Below the pieces are notes generated by a model. That model did not search any database. It was not told where the DNA came from and was given only the letters and a program-made list of their open reading frames with translations. A DNA stretch of 64,000 nt. Source: Metaclostridioides mangenotii. GTDB lineage: Bacteria; Bacillota; Clostridia; Peptostreptococcales; Peptostreptococcaceae. Position numbers and translations under genes: made by a program. This document shows positions 55,122-64,000 of the stretch, piece by piece. The stretch is from positions 806,001 through 870,000 of the forward strand of contig NZ_JAGGJX010000001.1 of NCBI RefSeq assembly GCF_017873185.1. The letters run 5' to 3'. Position 1 is the first letter of the stretch, and each line of letters starts with the position of its first letter.

Positions 55122-55556
55122 AAAAACCCCTCCATTTTGTATATATTGTATAAAAAATGCTTTTTATTACTGTGTTTTTAATAATTTTTACTACTTCTCA
55201 TATATCCATAGATTATACTATTTCATAGTAACTTATTTTAATCTATATTGGATTCTAATTTTTTAGCCAATATATTAATTATATTTATTCTATCTATTTT
55301 TTTCAATTACAATATTATTACAAAGGTTGGTTACTACATTTTGTATTGGCATTTTTTGCACTGTATTATTAAATATAGTTAATTAAAACTCTATTTAAAA
55401 ATAAGAAGTAAATAAAAAAGGAATCCGTCTAATTTATATTAAAACAGATTCCTTTTTACTATATAGTTTTAATCTAAAAAACTTCGCCATTCAAAATCGT
55501 ACCGATTATTTTGCAATGGAGCGAAACATTTAAGTCAGCTTTTTATAATACATTTT
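55122..55556. other. non-coding interval
   Basis: 435 bp of AT-rich sequence between purB and the phzF relic. It holds the hairpin at 55414-55457; nothing else was recognised. Confidence 0.5.
55414..55457. terminator. hairpin terminator downstream of purB
   Basis: AAAAAAGGAATCcGT pairs with ACaGATTCCTTTTT across a 15-nt loop, about 100 bp past the purB stop codon on the minus strand. Confidence 0.65.
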
Positions 55557-57002
55557 CTATACTCGCAAATCAACATCTACCTTATCAAGTTCATCTTCAT
55601 AATCTTTTAGAGCCGGATCAATTACATCTTTAACAAAGTCATCTACTTGCTCACTAGATCTTCCTGTAAAGTTCTTTGGATCCATTATAGACAATATCTC
55701 TTCTTTGCTCATTTTAAATGAATCGTCTTCAACTATTAGAGAAATAAGGTTGTTATCTAAGCCTTCATGCTTAACTCTATATGCCGCTTTCATTGAGTAC
55801 TCTCTTATAATTTCATGAAGTTCTTGTCTATCTCCACCTCTTTTTACAGCTTCCATAAGAATTGTTTCCGTAGCCATAAAAGGCAATTCTTCATTTACAT
55901 GTTTATTTATCATATTTTCATAAACTACCATACCATCTGTTACATTGATACCTATATCTAGTATTGCATCTGCTGCCATAAAGGCTTGAGGTATAGCAAG
56001 TCTCTTATTTGCAGAATCATCTAGTGTTCTTTCCAGCCACTGAGTTGATTGAACCATAGCAGGGCTTAGCGATTCAGATATAATAAACTTGCTCAGCGAA
56101 GATATTCTTTCACTTCTCATTGGATTTCTCTTATATGCCATAGCTGATGATCCTATTTGATTTTTTTCAAATGGCTCTTCTAATTCTTTTAAATGTTGTA
56201 AAAGTCTTATATCATTAGTCATCTTGTGCATACTTTGAGCAATTCCTGAAAGTATACTTATAACTTGGTAGTCAAGTTTTCTAGTATAAGTTTGTCCACT
56301 TACAGCGTATGATGATTCAAATCCCATCTTAGCGCAAACTATTTTATCTAATTCTTTAACTTTATCGTGGTCACCATCGAATAAACTTAAAAAGCTTGCT
56401 TGAGTACCAGTAGTACCCTTAACCCCTCTAAGCTTCATATTATCAAGTCTATAGTTTAAATCCTCTAAATCAAGCAATAAATCTTGTGCCCAAAGACAAG
56501 CTCTCTTTCCAACAGTAGTCAACTGCGCCGCTTGGAAATGTGTAAATCCAAGAGTTGGAATATCTTTATACTTTAAAGAGAATTTCTTTAAGTTATTTAT
56601 TAAATTAGCTAATTTAATTCTTAAAAGTTTAAGACCCTCTGTCATCTGGATAACATCAGTATTATCTCCAACATAAGCTGAAGTAGCACCAAGATGTATT
56701 ATTCCCTTAGCTTTTGGGCACTGTAATCCAAAAGCTTTAACGTGAGACATAACATCGTGTCTTACTTCTTTCTCTATTTTTCTAGCTTCATCAAAATTTA
56801 TATTATCTATATTTTCTCTAAGCTCATTAAGCTGATCTTCAGTTATATTTAAACCTAGATCATGTTCTCCTTCAGCTAGTGCAACCCATAATTTTCTCCA
56901 TGTTGAGAATTTAAATTGCGGTGAAAATATATAACTCATATCTTTACTGCAATATCTATCTGTCAACGGGTTTGTATACGTAGTATATTTATTGTCTACC
57001 AT
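55557..57002 (-). CDS. purB: adenylosuccinate lyase
   Basis: 481 residues of the fumarase/aspartase superfamily. Visible are NPLTDRYCSKDMSYIFSPQFKFSTWRKLWVALAEGE, the IHLGATSAYVGDNTD segment (substrate His), TLGFTHFQAAQLTTVGKR (catalytic His) and the signature GSSAMAYKRNPMRSERI with its mobile-loop Ser. It acts twice in purine synthesis (SAICAR to AICAR, adenylosuccinate to AMP). Start ATG after AGGAGG. No other pur gene is adjacent. Confidence 0.95.
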   Translation of the reverse strand: MVDNKYTTYTNPLTDRYCSKDMSYIFSPQFKFSTWRKLWVALAEGEHDLGLNITEDQLNELRENIDNINFDEARKIEKEVRHDVMSHVKAFGLQCPKAKGIIHLGATSAYVGDNTDVIQMTEGLKLLRIKLANLINNLKKFSLKYKDIPTLGFTHFQAAQLTTVGKRACLWAQDLLLDLEDLNYRLDNMKLRGVKGTTGTQASFLSLFDGDHDKVKELDKIVCAKMGFESSYAVSGQTYTRKLDYQVISILSGIAQSMHKMTNDIRLLQHLKELEEPFEKNQIGSSAMAYKRNPMRSERISSLSKFIISESLSPAMVQSTQWLERTLDDSANKRLAIPQAFMAADAILDIGINVTDGMVVYENMINKHVNEELPFMATETILMEAVKRGGDRQELHEIIREYSMKAAYRVKHEGLDNNLISLIVEDDSFKMSKEEILSIMDPKNFTGRSSEQVDDFVKDVIDPALKDYEDELDKVDVDLRV

Positions 57003-57128
57003 TAATAAGTCCTCCTAATATATTTAAATAATTATATCAACATAATAATTATATGAAATTTCACGAACAATAACAAGTATTTTAAAGCTTTTATTCATAT
57101 TTTATAACTTTTTCTTTTATTTTTACTA

Positions 57129-58013
57129 TTAAAACTCTATAATATTATCGACCTTCCCATCAGACATAAAGTTTAAAACATACTTGTATCTCTGAGCATA
57201 GTGTTTATCACTCCATCCAAGTTTATTTTTTAGTTCCTCTTCATCAAGCCCAAACATCAAATTTATAGCAGCGTAGGAATGTCTAAAGTCTCTAGCTGAG
57301 TACTGTGGTAATTCAGCCATATCGAGAGCTTTTCTTACAATAATTCTAACATTTCTATCAGTTATAAAATCGCTCTTTTGAGTTGTAAAAATAAAACTAT
57401 CACAGTTATCTATATTTTCTCCAAGACCCAAAGAAGCTCTATACTCTTCTAAAGTAAATAAAAGGTATGGATGAATTAACATCGATCTCTCTTTTCTTCC
57501 TTTTCCTAATTTAATATATACCTCTCCATTTGGATCTTTATGGATATCTTTCCATTTCAGATTTACAAGCTCATTTAGCAAGCATCCAGTTGTTATCAGG
57601 CAAACTATAATAGCTCTATCTCTTACTTTTAATTTTGGAACTATACTTAAAAGTTTATTTATTTCCTCTATATTTAATACATCATCTTTATTTTTAATCC
57701 TAGTAACAGTCGGTTTTTCAATACTTCTAAAAGGATTAATCTTAACATACTTCTCCCTATTTAGGTAGTTGAAATAGCTATGCAAATAACTGTATACTTT
57801 TTCTGAAGTAGATTTAGCATAAGTTTTCTTTACAAATTCCATAAACTTCTCACAATCGTATTTATCTACATCTACAAAATTTTTACCACCTATAAACTTC
57901 TTAAATTGTACAAGCTTTGAAAAATAATCGTACTTTGTATTGGGATTCATCTTTACAGAAAAATTATTAAAAACCTCATACTCAAAATCTTCTAACATTT
58001 TCACATTATTCAT
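57129..58013 (-). CDS. XerC/D-like tyrosine recombinase with degenerate active site
   Basis: 294 residues. The N-terminal SAM-like DNA-binding domain spans about residues 5-100 and the catalytic domain about 115-285. The active-site set is incomplete. The first Arg is replaced (TTGCLLNEL where TGLRxSEL is normal). The Lys of KLGKGRKERS and the second Arg of ARDFRHSYAA are present, but the first His is Arg. The last His is Trp (LGWSDKHYAQRY), and the Tyr nucleophile is present. ATG start behind GGGGTGATTAG. No attachment sites or cargo were recognised beside it, and it may not be catalytic. Confidence 0.78.
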   Translation of the reverse strand: MNNVKMLEDFEYEVFNNFSVKMNPNTKYDYFSKLVQFKKFIGGKNFVDVDKYDCEKFMEFVKKTYAKSTSEKVYSYLHSYFNYLNREKYVKINPFRSIEKPTVTRIKNKDDVLNIEEINKLLSIVPKLKVRDRAIIVCLITTGCLLNELVNLKWKDIHKDPNGEVYIKLGKGRKERSMLIHPYLLFTLEEYRASLGLGENIDNCDSFIFTTQKSDFITDRNVRIIVRKALDMAELPQYSARDFRHSYAAINLMFGLDEEELKNKLGWSDKHYAQRYKYVLNFMSDGKVDNIIEF

Positions 58014-58184
58014 CTAATCACCCCTACCATTACTTTCATGTATAACATTACTATATCATATCTTAAATATACTTAAAATGAAAATTACTTACTATTGTCT
58101 ACTTATCAATGCTATGATATTATAAATTAGTAAACTTAGCATATAATAACTATTGAAAAAAATTAGTATTGGGGGTAGTAAAAT

Positions 58185-59012
58185 TTGGAAGGATTCAGTT
58201 TAATTGAGATACTTAAAGCTGTCGTTTTAGGTATTGTTCAGGGAATCACAGAGTGGTTACCAGTAAGTAGTACAGGGCATATGATATTAGTCGATGAGTT
58301 TATTAAACTAAACTTCTCTGCGAGTTTTATAAATACATTTTTAGTTGTAATACAATTCGGTTCAATTCTTGCAGTATTATTGATATTCTTTAAGAAGTTA
58401 AATCCATTTGACAAAGATAAAACTTCTATACAAAAAAATGAAACTATCGATTTATGGATAAAAGTAATAATAGCTATAATTCCATCAGGAGTAATAGGAG
58501 TATTATTCGAAGACAAAATAGATGAATTGTTCTTCAACTCTACCGTAGTTGCTATAGCTCTTATAGTATACGGTATAATAATGATAATGTTAGAAAACAG
58601 AAATAAAAAACCTAAGTTTAACAGCTTCAAAGACGTTACATATAAATTAGCTTTTGCGATAGGGTTATTTCAATGTTTAGCCCTTATACCAGGAACATCA
58701 AGATCTGGTTCTACAATAATAGGTGCCGTTTTACTTGGAACATCAAGATTTGTAGCTGCTGAGTTTTCATTCTTTATGGCGATCCCTACAATGTTAGGTG
58801 CCAGTGCATTAAAGCTTTTAAAAACAGGATTTGCATTTTCAAGCTTTGAATGGCTTGTACTACTTATCGGATCAGTAGTTGCATTCTTAGTTTCTGTAGT
58901 AGTTATAAAATTATTTATGGATTATATCAAAAAACATGACTTCAAACCATTCGGTTACTACCGTATAGTATTAGGTATAATTGTTTTGGCTTATTTCTTT
59001 GTTTTAAAATAA
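58185..59012 (+). CDS. uppP: undecaprenyl-diphosphate phosphatase
   Basis: 275 residues, polytopic with about eight membrane segments. The BacA/UppP motifs are [25 protein letters not shown] near residue 12 (Glu and Ser/His of the active site) and [20 protein letters not shown] near 165. It recycles the C55 lipid carrier for wall synthesis and gives bacitracin tolerance. The start is TTG, after GGGGG. The stop codon overlaps the left arm of hairpin element B. Confidence 0.95.
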   Translation: MEGFSLIEILKAVVLGIVQGITEWLPVSSTGHMILVDEFIKLNFSASFINTFLVVIQFGSILAVLLIFFKKLNPFDKDKTSIQKNETIDLWIKVIIAIIPSGVIGVLFEDKIDELFFNSTVVAIALIVYGIIMIMLENRNKKPKFNSFKDVTYKLAFAIGLFQCLALIPGTSRSGSTIIGAVLLGTSRFVAAEFSFFMAIPTMLGASALKLLKTGFAFSSFEWLVLLIGSVVAFLVSVVVIKLFMDYIKKHDFKPFGYYRIVLGIIVLAYFFVLK

Positions 59013-59149
59013 TGAGGTAAAAGAATAATTAAATAATTCAAACTATAAAAGATGAAGATGTCCAGCACCACAGATTTGGAAAAAGTCTGTAACTGTGTTG
59101 GACACCTTCATCTTTTACATTTTGTGCCTTATTCAATTATTCTTCTCAT
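59012..59149 (+). repeat. large palindromic hairpin element, copy B
   Basis: It begins at the uppP stop codon. Outer arms (ATGAG...AAGAATAATTAAATAA with a 4-bp bulge, and the complement to 59149), a middle block AAGATGAAG and TGTCCA, and the apical core GCACCACAGATT-TGGAAAAAGTCTGTAA-CTGTG are shared in plan with copies A and C. The approximately 70 bp after it resembles the DNA after copy A (AAAACATT, TTTAA and GG at matching spacing). Confidence 0.8.
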
Positions 59150-59239
59150 TTGGTTTTATATAGTGCAAAACATTAGTTTAAAGGCATATAAAACTATTCT
59201 TTTGTGAGAATTGTTGTATGCTGTTAGCTTTTTATAGCT

Positions 59240-59530
59240 GGAAGGATATAATTCTTAATTAGTTGCCATATATCTCGAGGTTTGCTCAACAACAATGACT
59301 GGATTTCAGTTTACTACGAGTTCATCCAATAACTGAATAGCATTGCGGTATTATAGACTAAGGCCAGTAGTTGGCTCATCTAGTAAATAAAGAATATTAC
59401 CTTTACGCCTTTTGCCAATCTCTTTGGCAAGTTTAATCCTTTGAGATTCACCATCACTTAGAGTCGGAGTCTACTGTTTCTGACCTTCTTCAAATACTAT
59501 ATCAAACATAAGACTAGACTTTAAATCATC
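59240..59530 (-). pseudogene. remnant of a uvrA-like ATPase gene
   Basis: The minus strand reads FEEGQKQ[26 protein letters not shown], then [16 protein letters not shown]-stop and LLDELVVN-stop-NPVIVVEQTSRYMATN. This is the signature, Walker B and H-loop part of the UvrA C-terminal ATPase. Three in-frame stops interrupt it, and the signature LSGGE is LSDGE. No zinc-finger region or N-terminal half is present. It lies beside hairpin element B. Confidence 0.75.
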
Positions 59531-59558
59531 CTCCGTATTATATTTTAGTTCAAGGAAG

Positions 59559-59617
59559 AGAAAAAGGATGTTGATGGTGATATATTAAATCTATCTCCAT
59601 CAACATCCCTTTTCTCA
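59559..59617. terminator. hairpin terminator
   Basis: A stem of over 20 bp with two mismatches (GAGAAAAaGGATGTTGATGG and its complement ending at 59617) lies 9 bp past the stop of the minus-strand helicase-like gene. Confidence 0.8.
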
Positions 59618-59625
59618 ACCTTCGC

Positions 59626-61404
59626 TTATTTAGAATCCACTATAAGTTTCACAAGGTCACTACCATCTTCATCAAAAGTCGTAACGATCTTAAGGCAGTT
59701 GGAAGCCCTGCTCAAAGAAAGATAAATCTTATTTAAATCTCCAACAAAATCATTAACTTGATAGTCCTGATCCGTATCAGCTATAGTTTGGTTGTACAAC
59801 ATCTCCAATTCACATACAATAACAGCCTTGTACTCTAAACTCTTTATTGTGTATATATTAGATAGCGTAACTCCCATCTTCTTGCTTAGATTGGTCAAGT
59901 TTTCGTCTGCATATATATATGGTATATTAGTTGATTCAAATGCTTTTTTCAACATGTACTGAAAGTATATTGTATTTCCATTTTTCAGTCTTTTCTTGTT
60001 ATACGGATATATTACAGCTATTTCTTCATGCTTTATTCCTAGTTTACTTGTAAGATACTCTATTTCCCAAATAACAGAGCTTATTTGATCGTCTAGATCG
60101 CTTACCTTAATTATATCCACTGAGCTATCCAAACTCCTTATAGCATCCATTTTGTAGAAAATATCGTAATCCACATTGCTCTTTAGATTTCTTATAAATT
60201 TGTTTGAGTTCTCTGCAAATTTATTTACAAACCCCGCAAGTTCTTTAGTCTGTCTATAGTTGCAATTAAGAAATAAGTTTTCGTCAAACTCTATATACTC
60301 ATATGGAGTCTTAAATATATTTAGATTGTTTGAGATATTTAAAGATCCACATGAGTAAATGTTGAAGATATATTTAGCCTTGTACAAAAACTCTTGTATA
60401 AATTTTATATCATCATCTGCGAAACACTCAGCTTCATCTATAAATATTCCTTTGAACATATTTTTATTTTTTATAATATTCTCTGCTTGTTTAACCAGAT
60501 TTTTAAATGTCTTCTCATAATCATTTTTTAACATAGTGTAGTCAAGTATCAGGCTGTATTTTTTAGCTAATTTGAAAATAAATGACCCAAATGTATGCAC
60601 TTCTAAATTATTATTGTCTTTATATAGTATCTCAAGCAGCTCTCTTAATTCATTGCATGACTGTTTGTTGTGGGTAAAGATCAGAAAATTATGATGTGGG
60701 TATACTTTTGATAATTTTATCGCTCTAGAAAGCATTATTGATGTCTTACCAGTACCCGAAGCCCCTTCGATTAGAGAGTTTCCATAATTTATAGATATAG
60801 CCTCTTTTATCTGAGATTCCTCCATCATTGTCGCTGTATACTCATAGTCATCATTGTAAAAAGAAATTTTTTTAAAGTTTTCATTTAGATGCAGAGAATC
60901 ATTTATCAAATAATACTCCGAACAAACATCTAACAGATATAAATTTAGACTTACTCCATCGTTCTCATCTTGTAAATATTCATCTAAAGATATTTTTCCA
61001 CCGATTATATCTGAAAGTTTATTTTTATCTATAACGTGATTTTTTATAAATTCATCAAAACCAAAATTATCATCGATCTCTACATAAGGCATGATGAAAA
61101 TGTAGTTGTAACTTATATTTCTAAAGTTAAGGTTCATTTTATTTTTTAATAGACCAAACTCTTCATCCATAACTTCTATTAGCTCTTCTTCTAGTATTGA
61201 AAATAAATCTTCAGTAGTATCCACAAATTTTATAAATAACGGCTTATTGTCTTTTATATACAGCAAGTCTGTATTTATACCTTTAAAAGGAGTAACCTTT
61301 GGAATAATCTTAGTATTTTTGTCTAACTTTTCATAGAAAGTTCTTTCAATCTCTTTTATTTTTAGGGCATCTAGTTGGGATTTTATATCTACATATTGAA
61401 TCAC
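59626..61404 (-). CDS. SF1 (UvrD-like) ATPase/helicase-like protein
   Basis: 592 residues. Walker A EGASGTGKTSIML is at about 213-221, motif Ia LIFTHNKQSCNEL follows, Walker B is GIFIDEAECF near 318, and FLNCNYRQTKELAGFVNKF (motif IV), TLSNIYTIKSLEYKAVIV (motif V) and IYLSLSRASNCLKIV (motif VI) complete an SF1A set. The N-terminal 1-190 region has a NERD-like strand pattern (NTDLLYIKDNKPLFIKF), but the nuclease acid residue is not conserved. It is downstream of rny on the same strand. Role in DNA or RNA processing, or in phage defence, is unknown. Confidence 0.78.
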   Translation of the reverse strand: MIQYVDIKSQLDALKIKEIERTFYEKLDKNTKIIPKVTPFKGINTDLLYIKDNKPLFIKFVDTTEDLFSILEEELIEVMDEEFGLLKNKMNLNFRNISYNYIFIMPYVEIDDNFGFDEFIKNHVIDKNKLSDIIGGKISLDEYLQDENDGVSLNLYLLDVCSEYYLINDSLHLNENFKKISFYNDDYEYTATMMEESQIKEAISINYGNSLIEGASGTGKTSIMLSRAIKLSKVYPHHNFLIFTHNKQSCNELRELLEILYKDNNNLEVHTFGSFIFKLAKKYSLILDYTMLKNDYEKTFKNLVKQAENIIKNKNMFKGIFIDEAECFADDDIKFIQEFLYKAKYIFNIYSCGSLNISNNLNIFKTPYEYIEFDENLFLNCNYRQTKELAGFVNKFAENSNKFIRNLKSNVDYDIFYKMDAIRSLDSSVDIIKVSDLDDQISSVIWEIEYLTSKLGIKHEEIAVIYPYNKKRLKNGNTIYFQYMLKKAFESTNIPYIYADENLTNLSKKMGVTLSNIYTIKSLEYKAVIVCELEMLYNQTIADTDQDYQVNDFVGDLNKIYLSLSRASNCLKIVTTFDEDGSDLVKLIVDSK

Positions 61405-61462
61405 TTATAACTACCTCCTTATGTTATAAATAATTATAACATTTAAAACTAAGCTTTTATAT

Positions 61463-61502
61463 AAAAAACCACAATAAATAGAATGATATCTATTAATTGT
61501 GG
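61463..61502 (-). terminator. terminator of rny
   Basis: CCACAAT/ATTGTGG with inner ATAGA/TCTAT pairing (61469-61502), followed on the minus strand by TTTTTT. Confidence 0.8.
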
Positions 61503-61515
61503 CCTTTACTTCTAA

Positions 61516-63054
61516 TTATTTAGCATATTCTATTGCTCTAGTTTCCCTTATTATGCTTACTTTTATTTGTCCTGGATACTCAAGTTCATCTTCAATTTTC
61601 TTAGTCATATCTCTTGCTAGTAAGTGTAATTCCTCATCGTTAACATCTTCTGGTTTAACCATGATTCTTATTTCTCTACCAGCTTGTATTGCATATGACT
61701 TCTCTACACCATCGTATGAACTAGCTATTTCTTCGAGTTTTTCAAGTCTCTTGATATAAGCTTCTAGAGTCTCTCTTCTAGCTCCAGGTCTAGCTGCTGA
61801 TATAGCATCTGCTGCTGTTACTAAAACAGCTTCAACTGACTGAGGCTCGTAATCACCGTGATGAGTACTCATAGCGTGAATTACATCCTTAGATTCTTTA
61901 TATCTTCTAAGTAAATCCATACCTATTTCTACATGTGTACCCTCCATCTCGTGGTCAACAGCCTTACCTATATCGTGAACTAATCCTGCTCTCTTAGCTA
62001 ATCTAACATCTGCACCTATTTCTGCAGCCATGATACCAGCTAAATGGGCAACTTCAATAGAGTGTTTAAGTACATTTTGTCCATAACTTGTTCTGTAGTT
62101 AAGTCTACCAAGAAGTCTGATAAGCTCTGGGTGAAGTCCGTGAACACCTGTCTCAAATGCAGCTTGTTCACCGTATTCTTTGATGATATTGTCGACTTCT
62201 TTTTTAGCTTTTTCTACCATTTCTTCTATTCTAGCAGGGTGTATTCTTCCATCTGCTATAAGTTTTTCAAGGGCAATTCTTGCAATTTCTCTTCTTATTG
62301 GATCAAATCCTGATAAAATTACTGCTTCTGGAGTATCATCTATTATAAGATCAATACCAGTTAGAGTTTCTAAGGTTCTTATATTTCTACCTTCTCTACC
62401 AATTATTCTACCTTTCATTTCATCATTAGGAAGATTTACTACTGTAACTGTAGTCTCTGCTACATGATCAGCAGCACATTTTTGAATTGCATATCCAATA
62501 ATCTCTCTAGATTTTTTCTCTGCATCTTCTTTTGCTTGTGTTTCAACTTCTTTAATCATCATAGACATTTCACGTCTAACATCTCTTTCAGCATTGCTTA
62601 AGATTATCTCTTTTGCTCTGTCAGATGTTATACCTGAAATACCTTCTAATTTAGATAGTTGTTGTGCTTTGATATCTTCTATTTCTATTTCTTTTGCCTC
62701 TGCTAATTTAACCTTTTCTGCTAAATTAGATTCTTTGTTTTCTAATCCTTGTATTTTCTTATCTAAAACTTCTTCTTTTTGAATAACTCTTTTTTCATAT
62801 CTTTGTACTTCGCTTCTTCTTTCTTTATTCTCTCTTTCAGCTTCAGATCTCCATTTGTGGATCTCTTCTTTTGCTTCTAATAATTTTTCCTTTTGTACCG
62901 TTTCGGAGTCTCGATGTGCTTTATCTATTATTTCTTTAGCTAAGTTTTCAGCTTGGCCAACTTTTGCTTCAGATACGTTTTTTCTAACAATATATCCTGC
63001 TAAAATACCAATAATTGCACATATAATACCTATTACAATCTCTATGACATCCAC
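61516..63054 (-). CDS. rny: ribonuclease Y
   Basis: 512 residues. An N-terminal membrane segment (about 3-22), a long coiled coil (about 30-200), a KH domain with [22 protein letters not shown], and an HD domain with the catalytic [10 protein letters not shown]. It is a membrane-bound endoribonuclease that starts mRNA decay. The only standard in-frame start is GTG 63054, which overlaps the Shine-Dalgarno AAGGAGGTG. The codon at usual spacing is ATA (63045), so AUA initiation is possible. An ATG 5 bp downstream of that GTG is out of frame and stops at once. Its own terminator follows. Confidence 0.95.
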   Translation of the reverse strand: MDVIEIVIGIICAIIGILAGYIVRKNVSEAKVGQAENLAKEIIDKAHRDSETVQKEKLLEAKEEIHKWRSEAERENKERRSEVQRYEKRVIQKEEVLDKKIQGLENKESNLAEKVKLAEAKEIEIEDIKAQQLSKLEGISGITSDRAKEIILSNAERDVRREMSMMIKEVETQAKEDAEKKSREIIGYAIQKCAADHVAETTVTVVNLPNDEMKGRIIGREGRNIRTLETLTGIDLIIDDTPEAVILSGFDPIRREIARIALEKLIADGRIHPARIEEMVEKAKKEVDNIIKEYGEQAAFETGVHGLHPELIRLLGRLNYRTSYGQNVLKHSIEVAHLAGIMAAEIGADVRLAKRAGLVHDIGKAVDHEMEGTHVEIGMDLLRRYKESKDVIHAMSTHHGDYEPQSVEAVLVTAADAISAARPGARRETLEAYIKRLEKLEEIASSYDGVEKSYAIQAGREIRIMVKPEDVNDEELHLLARDMTKKIEDELEYPGQIKVSIIRETRAIEYAK

Positions 63055-63275
63055 CTCCTTTTCATTAGTTATTAAACTAAAACGTCATTTAGTATACCAA
63101 AACGTCGTAAATATGATAAAAATATCCTCATTAATTATAGTCAAACTGTTCTATCTAATTAAATTTATATATTTTACCCTCTTTTAATTTTATAATCTTT
63201 TCTATATTGTGTCAAGCTAATCAGGAGTGTGGAATGCCTTTTATTACTTATTAATTATATATAATCTTCTTAAGT

Positions 63276-64000
63276 CTATTGTTCAATTTTAACTTGTTCT
63301 ACATCTACCTTTTTCTTTTTGTCTTCGCCATCTACTTCATCAGTGGCATCTAGCTCATAATACGCTCTAACTTTTTTGTTTATTTCTTCAGTTAAATCTA
63401 GATTATCTTCTAAGAATTTTTTAACATTTTCTCTACCTTGTCCTAGTTTAGTATCTTCATAATTGTACCAAGAACCAGATTTTTTAACTATATCAACATT
63501 CGCAGCTATATCAAGTAGATCTCCAGACTTAGATATACCTTCTCCATACATTATGTCGAACTCTGATTGTTTAAATGGAGGTGCAACCTTATTTTTTACA
63601 ACTTTTACCCTAGTTCTGTTGCCCACAATTTTGTCACCTTGTTTGATGCTGTCTATTCTTCTTACATCAAGTCTCACTGATGAATAGAACTTAAGAGCAC
63701 GTCCACCTGTTGTAGTCTCAGGGTTACCAAACATGATTCCAACTTTTTCTCTAAGTTGATTTATGAATATTGCTACACAGTTAGATTTTTTGATAGATCC
63801 TGTTAATTTTCTAAGAGCTTGCGACATAAGTCTAGCTTGAAGACCTACGTGAGAATCTCCCATGTCTCCATCTATCTCCGCTTTTGGAACAAGAGCTGCA
63901 ACTGAATCGACTACTATTATATCTATAGCTCCACTTCTTATAAGAGCTTCAGCTATCTCTAGTGCCTGCTCTCCAGTGTCAGGTTGTGAAATTATAAGGT
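63276..64000 (-). CDS. recA: RecA recombinase, N-terminus off the window
   Basis: About 241 residues of RecA are visible. They include Walker [30 protein letters not shown], loop 1 and helix [51 protein letters not shown] (loop 2), [21 protein letters not shown], and a short acidic/lysine tail ending VKIEQ. The start and Walker A lie beyond the right edge. RecA catalyses strand exchange and stimulates LexA self-cleavage; a LexA box controls the tailocin activator in this window. rny follows after 221 bp. No recX was seen. Confidence 0.97.
   Translation of the reverse strand, partial: LIISQPDTGEQALEIAEALIRSGAIDIIVVDSVAALVPKAEIDGDMGDSHVGLQARLMSQALRKLTGSIKKSNCVAIFINQLREKVGIMFGNPETTTGGRALKFYSSVRLDVRRIDSIKQGDKIVGNRTRVKVVKNKVAPPFKQSEFDIMYGEGISKSGDLLDIAANVDIVKKSGSWYNYEDTKLGQGRENVKKFLEDNLDLTEEINKKVRAYYELDATDEVDGEDKKKKVDVEQVKIEQ

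Noticed and set aside
57129-58013. Treating the tyrosine recombinase as the integrase of the tailocin region or of another island.
   Set aside because: It lies 21 kb from the tailocin, has no flanking direct repeats that could be seen, and lacks key catalytic residues.

Overview
The window is low-GC DNA with AT-rich intergenic regions, strong AGGAGGTG-type ribosome binding sites and many TTG/GTG starts. It looks like chromosomal DNA of a spore-forming Peptostreptococcaceae/Clostridia species related to Clostridioides. The main clues are a CspC-type germination pseudoprotease with its usual Thr and Gly substitutions, a diffocin-like phage-tail locus, and ordinary firmicute housekeeping genes (ddl, glpK, purB, uppP, rny, recA). 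No rRNA, tRNA or CRISPR array was seen.

Layout. 1-1008: cinA running off the left edge. 1283-13705: a group concerned with the cell wall and D-amino acids (ddl, a MocR regulator beside it, an M15 D,D-carboxypeptidase, an LD-carboxypeptidase, an M20 amidohydrolase and a DppA-type D-aminopeptidase), interrupted by an ABC-F ATPase and a lone NRPS-like adenylation protein that converge on two large hairpin elements. 13951-21268: a BusR-like regulator, glpK, two divergent XRE regulators over a palindrome-rich intergenic region, a cobalamin adenosyltransferase and a MarR-azoreductase pair. 21461-22925: an IS110-family element whose transposase has one in-frame amber codon. 22926-36163: a complete contractile-tail operon (sheath, tube, chaperone with a -1 frameshift site, tape measure, hub, baseplate, fibre, XkdX) with no head, terminase, integrase or lysis genes. 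This is an R-type tailocin. Its ArpU/Xpf-like activator gene sits behind a promoter with a LexA box, so SOS induction is likely. The lysis cassette expected after xkdX is absent and the IS110 element lies there instead. 36373-47257: a PPIase, the csp pair (a CspA-like pseudoprotease plus CspC, with no CspB or SleC beside them), CBS and cold-shock proteins, an amidase, a pyridoxal-kinase-like protein, and a PadR-DUF1700-DUF4097 operon. 47488-64000: a glycolipid glycosyltransferase, glutamine synthetase, exonuclease III, a GalT-like protein, an aminotransferase, a decayed phzF, purB, a degenerate tyrosine recombinase, uppP, a uvrA-like relic, an SF1 helicase-like protein, rny and recA (entering from the right edge).

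The most unusual signal is a family of about 115-140 bp palindromes at three gene 3' ends (6674-6803, 6901-7016 on the minus strand, 59012-59149). All three keep the same apical sequence (GGAAAAAGTCTGTAA and its surroundings), have different but self-complementary arms, and are oriented the same way relative to the upstream gene. This looks like an RNA-level or terminator-targeting element. Other notable points are three genes whose Shine-Dalgarno sequence leads to AUA/AUC rather than a standard start codon, the frameshift site and LexA box of the tailocin, and the csp pair in which both members lack catalytic His and Ser.
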